Below, piece by piece: positions 1-5,987 of a stretch of DNA of 8,500 nucleotides. Both the position numbers and the translations under genes were made by a program. Below the pieces are notes generated by a model, which had not been told where the DNA came from, did no database searches, and saw nothing but the letters and a program-made list of their open reading frames with translations. The first letter of the stretch is position 1. Every line of letters begins with the position of its first letter. The stretch is from positions 1-8,500 of the forward strand of contig CALGBT010000409.1 of the NCBI GenBank assembly GCA_937884235.1. Reading direction: 5' to 3'. The stretch is from an uncultured Pseudomonadota bacterium. Lineage in GTDB: Bacteria > Myxococcota_A > UBA9042 > CAIXZC01.

Positions 1-212
1 CCCGACTTCTTGATGGGTCGGTCGGGGAGATGCTGGCGAGCTACCATTTGGTCGAAAGTGGCGCTGAAATTGGCCTGCTCGCCGTAGTGCTTCTCGACTG
101 CGGCGACGATATCCTCCACTGTCGAGGTCTTCTCCTGGGCCACAGCTGGGGGAGTCGAGGCCAACAGCAAGGTGATGGAGAGGGTTGCGGTCAACAGCCT
201 GGTTCGGATCAT
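1..212 (-). CDS. LolA-like outer-membrane lipoprotein carrier, N-terminal part only
   Basis: Only the first 70 codons are present; the gene continues past the left edge. The start is ATG at 212-210, supported by a perfect AGGAGG Shine-Dalgarno (positions 222-227, 9 nt spacing). The protein opens with a classical signal peptide: Arg at residues 3 and 5, a hydrophobic core rich in Leu/Thr (6-18), and a likely cleavage after an AVA motif near residue 25. The mature part begins with an acidic helix (VEDIVAAVEKHYGEQ) followed by FSATFDQ, which resembles the opening of LolA proteins, where a helix leads into an F-x-A-x-F-x-Q strand. LolA carries lipoproteins across the periplasm from the LolCDE complex to LolB or the outer membrane. 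It sits 59 bp downstream of rpe on the same strand, probably in the same transcript. The conserved core lies outside the window, so another secreted protein is possible. Confidence 0.6.
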   Translation of the reverse strand, partial: MIRTRLLTATLSITLLLASTPPAVAQEKTSTVEDIVAAVEKHYGEQANFSATFDQMVARQHLPDRPIKKS

Positions 213-221
213 CTTGCTCAC

Positions 222-227
222 CCTCCT
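222..227 (-). promoter_or_regulatory. Strong Shine-Dalgarno for the lolA-like gene
   Basis: The minus strand reads AGGAGG here, 9 nt before the ATG at 212. It is the only perfect Shine-Dalgarno I found before a gene in this window, and it fixes the start of the lolA-like gene. Confidence 0.7.
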
Positions 228-271
228 GCGTTGGCGACGCGTGGTATCCCTTGAACGAACAGGTTCGCAGA

Positions 272-934
272 CTATTTATGCCCGGCGGCGCTTCTGATGC
301 CAGCCATGGCCGCAGCATAGTCAGAGGCTCCAAAGACAGCAGAACCGGCCACTGCAACGTCGATTCCGGCAGCCGCAACGGCAGCCGCGGTGGTGGCGTT
401 CACGCCGCCATCGATTTCCAGCAATGTGGTGAGGCCACGCTGGTCAATGAGGGAGCGCAGCGCCTCAACTTTGCGCAATGTGTAGTCGATGAACTGCTGG
501 CCGCCATATCCAGGGTTGACGGACATAACCAGGACGAGGTCGGCTTTCTCAATGGCCCACTCCACGTCTGCTACAGGAGTGGCGGGGTTGAGAGCGATGC
601 CGGCTTTGGCCCCCAAGGAGCGGATGACCTGAAGGGTGCGGTCGAGGTGCTTGATAGCTTCCACGTGCACCGTGATCCAGTCTGCGCCTGCCGCGGCGAA
701 GTCTTCCAGGAGGTGGTCGGGTTCGTGCACCATCAAGTGCACATCCAAAGGGAGGGCTGTCACCTTCCGCAGGTCCCTGACAACGGCCGCACCAATGGTG
801 ATGGGAGGGACGAAGCGGCCGTCCATGACATCAACGTGGATCCAGTCCGCACCAGCCAGTTCAACGGCGCGAACTTCGTCACCCAAGCGGGCGAAATCGG
901 CTGATAGAATCGATGGTGCGATGCGCATGTTCAT
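272..934 (-). CDS. rpe: Ribulose-phosphate 3-epimerase
   Basis: Interconverts D-ribulose 5-phosphate and D-xylulose 5-phosphate in the cytosol, serving the pentose phosphate and (where present) Calvin pathways. As a 220-residue protein it carries the full family signature in order: the N-terminal APSILSADF strand, the metal/catalytic HVDVMDG motif (His33, Asp35, Met37), DVHLMV (His66), MSVNPGYGGQ near 137-146, EIDGGVN with catalytic Asp175, and the phosphate-binding AGSAVFG near 196-202. Length is normal for a single-domain TIM-barrel epimerase. The start is uncertain. The frame is open to a TTG at 970 that overlaps the upstream stop (TTGA), with ATGs at 952, 934 and 928, and none has a good Shine-Dalgarno. 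I chose 934 because family members begin one to three residues before RIAPSIL. It follows the B12-type radical SAM gene directly and precedes the lolA-like gene by 59 bp. Confidence 0.95.
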   Translation of the reverse strand: MNMRIAPSILSADFARLGDEVRAVELAGADWIHVDVMDGRFVPPITIGAAVVRDLRKVTALPLDVHLMVHEPDHLLEDFAAAGADWITVHVEAIKHLDRTLQVIRSLGAKAGIALNPATPVADVEWAIEKADLVLVMSVNPGYGGQQFIDYTLRKVEALRSLIDQRGLTTLLEIDGGVNATTAAAVAAAGIDVAVAGSAVFGASDYAAAMAGIRSAAGHK

Positions 935-966
935 GGCGGCGAGAGTAGCCATGGACCGGACGTTTG

Positions 967-2469
967 TCAAGATAGGGCCAGATGCTGAAGGAGGCGGAGG
1001 AGATCGGGCATGAGGCTACCTCTGAAGTCGAGGTTGCGCATGCGGTAGCGGGTGATGGGCATCAAGGCCCGTGCCGCGCCGGTAAAGAGAGGGGAGTTTA
1101 CCCAGTGATAGTCGGGGCTCCACAGCAGGCTGGTGTAGTAGAGCTTAATCAGGAAGCGTCGCCTCTCCTGGGAGAGCCACGGGTATGGCAACTCGAGGTA
1201 GCGGTCCCAGGTGACGTGAGTCCAGCCAGCGACGTCCTGAGGTGCCACGAAGCCGTTGTCGAGTGCCCATTGGTAGAGGTCGGTGCCGGGGTAGAAGACG
1301 AGGGGTTTGATGGTGCCGACATCGACTTTACTGCCGGGTTTTCGCAACTTTTCCATGAGGGCGACGGTGGCCTTCAGGTCGGCATCGGTTTCTCCGGGGA
1401 TACCGCTGATGAAGCTGTAGATGGGGCGGATCTGTGCTTCCAGCAGGCGCTCATTGACCTCTATAATGTCCGTGGGGTCTTGTCGCTTGCCAATGCGTTC
1501 CAGGATTTCTCTGGAGCCTGATTCTGCGCCAATGAGGAGTCTGACACAGCCGGCCCGTCGCATGAGCTTGAAGAAGCTTACTGGGAGTTTGCGCAAGTGG
1601 AGGACATGGGCTCCGCCCACTGTCCAGGTGAAGCTGGGGCCGCGTGCTGCCAGCCCTTCTACAATCGATTGCACACGCGCACCGCGCACGAAGAAATTGT
1701 CGTCCTGGACGTGGAAATGGTCGATTGCGTAGGTCGCGGCGAGTTCTGACATCCACGCCACTGCGGATTCGGCGCTCTGTCCGCGCCAGCGAGAAGAGAA
1801 TTGTGGGTTGCTATAGAGGCAGAAGGCGCATCCGTGAGGGCAACCCCTTGAGGTGAGCACCGACAGAGTTCTGCCATAGCTGGTGCGGCCGATGTACGGT
1901 TCCATGGCGAAGCGGTGGTGTGGTGGTCGCGGCAATCTGTCCAGGTCATCGATGGTGGCGTGTCGAAAGGTGGTGCAACCGGCCCCAATGACTGCCCCCT
2001 GGTAGGCTGCACCGATGACCCCCTCGGTGCGTGTGCTGGCCACGGCCTGGGGATTGCGACCGGCCAGCAGATCATCAACGAATGAGCGCAGAACCTCTTC
2101 CCCCTCTCCAACCATGACATAGTCGATGTTGGGATGGGCAACGGTTTGCAGAGGCAACAATGAGGCGTGGATTCCTCCCATCATTGTTGGCAAGTCGGGG
2201 CGTTGTAGCTTGACTAGCGAGAAGAAGCTGAGGACTCCGCGCAACTGAACACCCGTCATGCCGGTGGCGGCGGCGAGGATGCAGTTGCCGCCTTTCAGCA
2301 GCCGGGCCACTTCCGTTTCCCAGTTCGGGGAGAAGCGCTGGTCTACGAGGTGAAAATCGACTTCGGGCAGGAGTCCTGCCAGGGCTATCAGTCCCCACGG
2401 CGCAGTGGCGTCCCCGACCCCGCGCCAGGTGGAGGGGTTGAAGAGAATGATGGACGGGCGACCAGTCAT
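967..2469 (-). CDS. B12-binding-domain radical SAM protein, substrate unknown
   Basis: A 500-residue protein with the layout of the cobalamin-binding radical SAM class (methyltransferases, BchE-like cyclases and relatives). Residues 1-140 form a Rossmann-like B12-binding region, beginning IILFNPS and containing the typical MMGGIHASLLP and VGEGEE segments. The radical SAM core follows, with the 4Fe-4S motif SRGCPHGCAFC (Cys210, Cys214, Cys217), then VQDDNFF (254-260), GAESGSREIL (314-323), FISGIPGETDADL (353-365) and YPGTDLY (393-399). The canonical DxHxxG cobalamin loop is not evident, as in many members of this class, so B12 binding is inferred. The C-terminal 100 residues are an accessory region with aromatic and basic residues. 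The ATG at 2469 overlaps the preceding TGA by 4 bp (ATGA), with a GGGGGA stretch upstream, suggesting translational coupling to the membrane protein gene. Family assignment is firm; reaction and substrate are not known. Confidence 0.85.
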   Translation of the reverse strand: MTGRPSIILFNPSTWRGVGDATAPWGLIALAGLLPEVDFHLVDQRFSPNWETEVARLLKGGNCILAAATGMTGVQLRGVLSFFSLVKLQRPDLPTMMGGIHASLLPLQTVAHPNIDYVMVGEGEEVLRSFVDDLLAGRNPQAVASTRTEGVIGAAYQGAVIGAGCTTFRHATIDDLDRLPRPPHHRFAMEPYIGRTSYGRTLSVLTSRGCPHGCAFCLYSNPQFSSRWRGQSAESAVAWMSELAATYAIDHFHVQDDNFFVRGARVQSIVEGLAARGPSFTWTVGGAHVLHLRKLPVSFFKLMRRAGCVRLLIGAESGSREILERIGKRQDPTDIIEVNERLLEAQIRPIYSFISGIPGETDADLKATVALMEKLRKPGSKVDVGTIKPLVFYPGTDLYQWALDNGFVAPQDVAGWTHVTWDRYLELPYPWLSQERRRFLIKLYYTSLLWSPDYHWVNSPLFTGAARALMPITRYRMRNLDFRGSLMPDLLRLLQHLALS

Positions 2470-4457
2470 CTGGATTCTTCCCCCGTGGCAGTCCCCTGAC
2501 CGATGAAAGGCACGGCCAGGAAGGAGTAAGAATTACAATCGGGGATGGTGATGACAACTTCCTGGGAGTTGGCCCCCGGGGGCACTGTGGCCAGACCGTA
2601 GTCGCTCTTCATGCCGGCGTAGTGGGCAAGTTGCATCTGCTCGCCGTCGAAGGTGACGGTGGGTTGGCAGCCGGGATCGTGAATGAGGAAGAGTCTTCTT
2701 GAGCAACCGGGACACTGGTCGGGGATGGGGCCCCAGGTTACAGTGGCCTGCCAGGTGTGGTCGGATGGCTTTGAAGTGTGGATGTCTTCGCATTCATGGC
2801 GAGGCGTCTGGGCCCGATCGTCCAGGCCTCGAAACTCTTTGCACCCCCAGAAGAAGCGACTGAGAAGATGGGGCAGAGGGGCGGCAGAGGCTGCGGCACA
2901 CCACTCTTCGTCGCAGTCGATGGTGACACGGGCTCCGCTCACCCGGGTGGTTAGATAGTGGATGGAGAAATCGTCCACTATTTCCTCTTTGCCGTCGGCA
3001 ATTTGTAGCGGGAAGGCACTATCAACGACGAAGACTGTGCCGTCAAAGGACGGCCCCGCAGGCACCGAGCCCTCGAGGACTCGCAGCAGGTAGCGATGGC
3101 CGAAGAGGCCCGAGAAGAGCACGGGTGAGACGACAGTGTCACGGGCATTGGAGGCGTTGATACCGGTTGATTGGCGGAGGTGAGCGATAACTCGTTCGGA
3201 CTCGGCCAGGGTCGGCATGCCGCCCAGCGGATAGGCTGATTCCATGCGAATGGGGGTCACGGCATGGGTGCCGATTCCATGGGCCTCCATGAGCCTGGGG
3301 AAGAGCAGGCTGAGGGTGATCACCACGGCGGCGCTGATGGCGGCGATGGTTTTGCGGCAGCGCCAAAGGCTCTGGGCCTGTTGCCAGACTGCCATGGCTC
3401 CCAGGACCACGAGGATCTGCCCGAAGGGGAGGGATAGTTCGAAGCGGACGTCGTGAAGCAGGAGCATGGGGAGGAGGGTATAGACTAGCCCCAAAGCGAG
3501 GAGTGCGGAGATGCCGGGCGTGGCCCGGAGTGCCTTTGCTGCCAGCCAGAGTCCGAGTACGGCACAGAGAATAATCGGCAAGCTGAGGACAGCGGGGAAG
3601 CCATAATGTCTGGTGATGACGGCTAAATCAAAGGAGAGATTATTGAGAAAGGCAAAGCCTACGGAAGCATCATCTCCGGGGCCCGGTTGGAACTCGAAGA
3701 GCCCGGCAGTGTTGGTGAAGCCGGTGTGGAGCTCCGCAACGAGATAGGGGACGTAGCAGAGGAAGATGGGCAGAAGCAGTGCGGCCAGGGAGCGTCGGTC
3801 CGGCCGGCGGCGAGGCCCGAGCCAGATGAAGAGGACCAGGAAGGGAGCAAAGAGTGCCAACTGGTAGAACTGGGTCATGATGCCCAGGCAGGCTCCAGCC
3901 AATGCCAGCCAGCCGTTGCTGCCACCCATGGACCAGCGGTAGATGGCCAGTGTCAGGATGGGAACAAAGGCCGCGGCGAAGAATGATGGATGAGCGTGAA
4001 GAGTGAGAGCGTGGGCGTAATGGGAGAGGGCGAGGAGCACGCCGGTGCCTGCTGCCGCAAAATGAGGAGCCAGGCCGTTTGGCTGCCATTGAGAATTGAG
4101 CCGCCCGGCTTGTAGCAGTGTGCGGACCAGTCCTGCGGTGAGCAGCATCGAGGCGAGGATTGCGCCGAGGTGGAGCAGTATTAGGAAGTACACCTCTGAC
4201 ATAGGGTGCGGCGAAATCAGCAGTGGAATGGCCTTGACGTAGTAAACCAGAGGCCCCAGGGCGGCTCCCAGGAAGCGGATATGGCCAATGCCGCGGAGGG
4301 GCACCTCGCCCTTCTCGATGAGGGCCATGGCTCGCAGCGTATCTTCCTGGCTTTCGAATTCGTAGTAGGTGGGAAGGAAGGTTCTGATGGCCAGGGCCAG
4401 GAGCAGCGGAATCAGGTAAATCGCCAGCAGGGCCGGCCTGGAAATTTTGCGCCCCAT
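2466..4457 (-). CDS. GT-C-like polytopic membrane protein, probable lipid-linked sugar glycosyltransferase
   Basis: A 663-residue integral membrane protein. Residues 10-28 are the first membrane helix. An acidic external loop follows (FESQEDTLRAMALIEKGEVP, 34-53), matching in position and character the acidic loop of GT39/GT83-type (PMT, ArnT, RgtB-like) glycosyltransferases, which use polyprenyl-phosphate sugars outside the inner membrane. More hydrophobic segments lie near 61-82, 88-112, 133-149, 159-174, 181-212, 224-240, 286-307, 316-334, 341-357 and 370-387. Residues from about 395 to the end are a soluble, probably periplasmic domain with eight cysteines (515, 520, 539, 556, 582, 585, 597, 641), including a CPGC pair, which could form disulfides. 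The start is ATG 4457, with GAGGG 7 nt upstream and 4 bp after the preceding stop. The frame stays open further upstream (to 4727), but that stretch lies inside the radical SAM gene and is not membrane-like. Family assignment rests on topology and the loop; substrate unknown. Confidence 0.72.
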   Translation of the reverse strand: MGRKISRPALLAIYLIPLLLALAIRTFLPTYYEFESQEDTLRAMALIEKGEVPLRGIGHIRFLGAALGPLVYYVKAIPLLISPHPMSEVYFLILLHLGAILASMLLTAGLVRTLLQAGRLNSQWQPNGLAPHFAAAGTGVLLALSHYAHALTLHAHPSFFAAAFVPILTLAIYRWSMGGSNGWLALAGACLGIMTQFYQLALFAPFLVLFIWLGPRRRPDRRSLAALLLPIFLCYVPYLVAELHTGFTNTAGLFEFQPGPGDDASVGFAFLNNLSFDLAVITRHYGFPAVLSLPIILCAVLGLWLAAKALRATPGISALLALGLVYTLLPMLLLHDVRFELSLPFGQILVVLGAMAVWQQAQSLWRCRKTIAAISAAVVITLSLLFPRLMEAHGIGTHAVTPIRMESAYPLGGMPTLAESERVIAHLRQSTGINASNARDTVVSPVLFSGLFGHRYLLRVLEGSVPAGPSFDGTVFVVDSAFPLQIADGKEEIVDDFSIHYLTTRVSGARVTIDCDEEWCAAASAAPLPHLLSRFFWGCKEFRGLDDRAQTPRHECEDIHTSKPSDHTWQATVTWGPIPDQCPGCSRRLFLIHDPGCQPTVTFDGEQMQLAHYAGMKSDYGLATVPPGANSQEVVITIPDCNSYSFLAVPFIGQGTATGEESR

Positions 4458-4461
4458 CGCC

Positions 4462-5499
4462 CTACCCTCGCCACCGCAGCTGCAGGTAATCGAAGAGATA
4501 GGCTGGCAGATTCTGGGCGGTTGCAGTGATGTTGTATGAGCAGGTGTAGCAGCAGGCCTGGTTCTTGGAGCAAGTATCAATCCGGCGGGCCCATCCCTTG
4601 CGGATGTTGGCCAGGTCTTTGAGGGTGAAGTGCTCGACTTCCAGGAGGGAGACGACGTGCTCCATTTCATTGCAGAAGGCCAGGCCACCATCGCTGCGGA
4701 GATCGAGGAAGAGTTCGCCGGCACCACAAGGTCCCATGGGTTCCCCGAGGAGGTATCTCCTGGCCATGAGGTAGAAGTCCCGATGGTCCCAGAGCGGTGC
4801 CCCCTGGAGCTTCAACTGCCTGAGGGTATCGAAGCCATCTGCCATGCGTTGTCTGGCGGCGGCATCGATGCCGTGATCGTTTTGGCCGCGATGGAATCCG
4901 CCGGGGCCCACGTTGAGGGGTATGAACGAGAGTGCCAGGCCAGCAGCCACGGCAAACTCAACGATAGCCTCAATTTCGTCCACGTTGTGGGGGGTTACGA
5001 CAACGTTGAGTTTGTACACCGTCCGGGGGCCGAAGCGGCGGATATTGAGGAAGCGGGTGAGAGTCTCGGGGAGGTTTTTGCGGCCACGGAGGCTCTCATA
5101 AGTGTTGCGGTCGAGGGAGTCGACGCTGAGCGCGAAGTGGACGATATTGCGTAGGCCGCTCAGTTCTTCAATGCGGGCTTGGGTGAGAGCCTCGCCGTTG
5201 GTGACTAGGGTAGTCTTCAGTCCTCGGGCCTCGATGGCCTTCATGATATCTGCCAGATCGCGGCGCAGGAATGGTTCTCCCCCGGTGACGCCGACGACAG
5301 GAATGCCCATCTCGGCAACGCGGTCCAGGGCATGTTCCACCTGGGGCAGGGTCATGTCCGGATTGGGGAGGTTAGGTACGGAACAGAACGCGCAACGCAT
5401 GTTACAGCGGTTGGTGACGTTGAACCCGATGAAGATGGGCTTTCTCGTGAGGAGCCTCGAGATGACTTTGACTTCCGCTAGCAAGATTGCAGACCCCAT
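4462..5499 (-). CDS. Radical SAM protein with SPASM/twitch-type C-terminal cysteines
   Basis: A 345-residue protein with a MoaA-like radical SAM core: TNRCNMRCAFC (Cys32, Cys36, Cys39) binds the SAM-cleaving 4Fe-4S cluster, VTGGEPFLRR (71-80) is the GGEP SAM-contact motif, and TLVTNGE and SVDS motifs follow at about 97-103 and 125-128. The C-terminal part has Cys258-x12-Gly-x4-Cys276, the opening signature of SPASM and twitch domains. A second cluster follows (Cys310, Cys316, Cys317, Cys320), so at least one auxiliary Fe-S cluster is likely. Such enzymes act on peptides, sugars or other small substrates; nothing here identifies the target, and no short precursor-peptide gene is visible beside it. 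It is the first gene of the left block, and its TAG stop lies 4 bp before the membrane-protein ATG. The start is uncertain: I chose ATG 5499, but GTG 5523 is in frame with a weak AAAGG upstream. Confidence 0.85.
   Translation of the reverse strand: MGSAILLAEVKVISRLLTRKPIFIGFNVTNRCNMRCAFCSVPNLPNPDMTLPQVEHALDRVAEMGIPVVGVTGGEPFLRRDLADIMKAIEARGLKTTLVTNGEALTQARIEELSGLRNIVHFALSVDSLDRNTYESLRGRKNLPETLTRFLNIRRFGPRTVYKLNVVVTPHNVDEIEAIVEFAVAAGLALSFIPLNVGPGGFHRGQNDHGIDAAARQRMADGFDTLRQLKLQGAPLWDHRDFYLMARRYLLGEPMGPCGAGELFLDLRSDGGLAFCNEMEHVVSLLEVEHFTLKDLANIRKGWARRIDTCSKNQACCYTCSYNITATAQNLPAYLFDYLQLRWRG
4465..4469 (-). promoter_or_regulatory. Shine-Dalgarno that decides the start of the membrane protein
   Basis: The minus strand reads GAGGG here, 7 nt before the ATG at 4457, just ahead of the stop codon of the upstream radical SAM gene. 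It supports 4457 over the longer in-frame extension and suggests the two genes are translated in a coupled way. Confidence 0.5.
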
Positions 5500-5541
5500 G
5501 TTGGTTGGGTGTCGGGTACGCACGCAAGAACAGCCTTTGAA

Positions 5542-5570
5542 AAAGTATCAGATATGGTGGCGTCTTGCAA
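5542..5570 (-). promoter_or_regulatory. Candidate sigma-70-like promoter for the left gene block
   Basis: On the minus strand TTGCAA (5570-5565) resembles a -35 box. Exactly 17 bp later comes TACTTT (5547-5542), preceded by TGA, giving an extended -10 of the form TG-N-TACTTT. Transcription would begin near 5535, leaving a leader of about 36 nt before the ATG at 5499. The -10 matches only T, A and the final T of the consensus, so this is a modest prediction. If real, it argues against the GTG start at 5523. Confidence 0.35.
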
Positions 5571-5741
5571 TCGCATGTGCGCCCATCGAGGCAATTGCGC
5601 TGTGCAAGGATTCCCGTGTCATGGAGGCGGAGCGCAGGGTAGTCGAACGATCTCCCGGCACCACCCGTAGAAAATCGATCGGCAGGTGGCAGGTGCCGCC
5701 GAACGCACCAAACATGCCTATCGGGGAACGGAAGTATGCAG

Positions 5742-5750
5742 TTTTCCACA
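5742..5750 (+). promoter_or_regulatory. DnaA-box-like site TTTTCCACA
   Basis: TTTTCCACA fits the degenerate DnaA-box consensus TTWTNCACA exactly. It lies in the intergenic region about 90 bp from an oppositely oriented perfect box at 5841. A nine-base match can occur by chance; the clustering is the reason for listing it. Confidence 0.4.
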
Positions 5751-5840
5751 GGTTTGAATTCCCTCTTCGCGATTTGCCAGCATATTTGATCCCGGGCAGC
5801 AGTGACAAGGCAATGCTGATTATTTGATACCACCCTCGCC

Positions 5841-5849
5841 TGTGGATAA
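5841..5849 (-). promoter_or_regulatory. Perfect DnaA box TTATCCACA
   Basis: The plus strand reads TGTGGATAA, the exact reverse complement of the high-affinity DnaA box TTATCCACA. Two bases further on lies TGTGGGAAA (5852-5860), a second box in the same orientation with one mismatch to TTWTNCACA. Paired boxes of this kind are typical of origins and of DnaA-controlled promoters; which applies here, if either, is not shown. Confidence 0.45.
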
Positions 5850-5883
5850 CTTGTGGGAAAGTGCTCAGAAAGATAGTGATATG

Positions 5884-5898
5884 CATCGGTTTCCGATG
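5884..5898 (-). terminator. Possible weak terminator hairpin after the transporter gene
   Basis: CATCGG-TTT-CCGATG is a perfect 6-bp inverted repeat with a 3-nt loop, about 90 bp beyond the transporter stop codon. On the minus transcript it is followed by a moderately U-rich stretch (CATATCACTATCTTTC) rather than a clean U-tract. It is therefore a weak candidate for ending the transporter transcript, and could equally be part of a protein-binding palindrome. Confidence 0.3.
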
Positions 5899-5987
5899 GT
5901 TCCGGGCTGCCTGGCTACGAGTCGTTCGGTTGCGAACCCCTCACATAATGGCACGAAAAATGTCGGGCGAGAGATCTGGAGCGGCGC

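Larger units (their letters stand above)
5500..5987. other. Intergenic region of about 490 bp with DnaA-box-like sites and a promoter
   Basis: I see no credible gene here. Open frames on both strands (for example minus 5886-5548) lack recognisable motifs, ribosome binding sites or the codon character of the neighbours. Relative to the flanking genes it has more A/T-rich patches, notably around 5755-5830 (ATTATTTGATA, CATATTTGAT). It contains DnaA-box-like sequences at 5742, 5841 and 5852, a hairpin at 5884-5898 and a candidate promoter at 5542-5570, described separately. It separates the transporter block from the radical SAM block; both are transcribed leftward. Confidence 0.6.

Noticed and set aside
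256..267. Inverted repeat CGAAC-AG-GTTCG between rpe and the lolA-like gene
   Set aside because: The loop is only 2 nt, the stem is short and no T-run follows, so it is not a credible terminator.
185..904. Long plus-strand open frame (239 codons) opposite rpe
   Set aside because: It lies antisense to an unmistakable rpe, has no motif or ribosome binding site, and such antisense frames are expected in G+C-rich genes.
4458..4727. 90-residue N-terminal extension of the membrane protein
   Set aside because: It overlaps the radical SAM coding region out of frame, is Ser/Pro-rich with no membrane character, and the ATG at 4457 has its own Shine-Dalgarno.
967..5499. Hopanoid side-chain pathway (HpnH/HpnJ/glycosyltransferase)
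   Set aside because: Two radical SAM enzymes plus a glycosyltransferase suggested it, but the first enzyme has MoaA/SPASM-type motifs rather than HpnH-like ones, the membrane protein is GT-C rather than an HpnI-type GT-A enzyme, and no squalene-hopene cyclase is present.
5402..5886. Open frames on the minus strand in the intergenic gap (112 and 143 codons)
   Set aside because: No recognisable domain, no ribosome binding site, unusual residue composition, and they cover the candidate promoter and DnaA boxes.
5924..5937. Small palindrome GTTCG-GTTG-CGAAC downstream of the transporter
   Set aside because: Only a 5-bp stem with no U-tract on either strand; too weak to call a terminator or operator.
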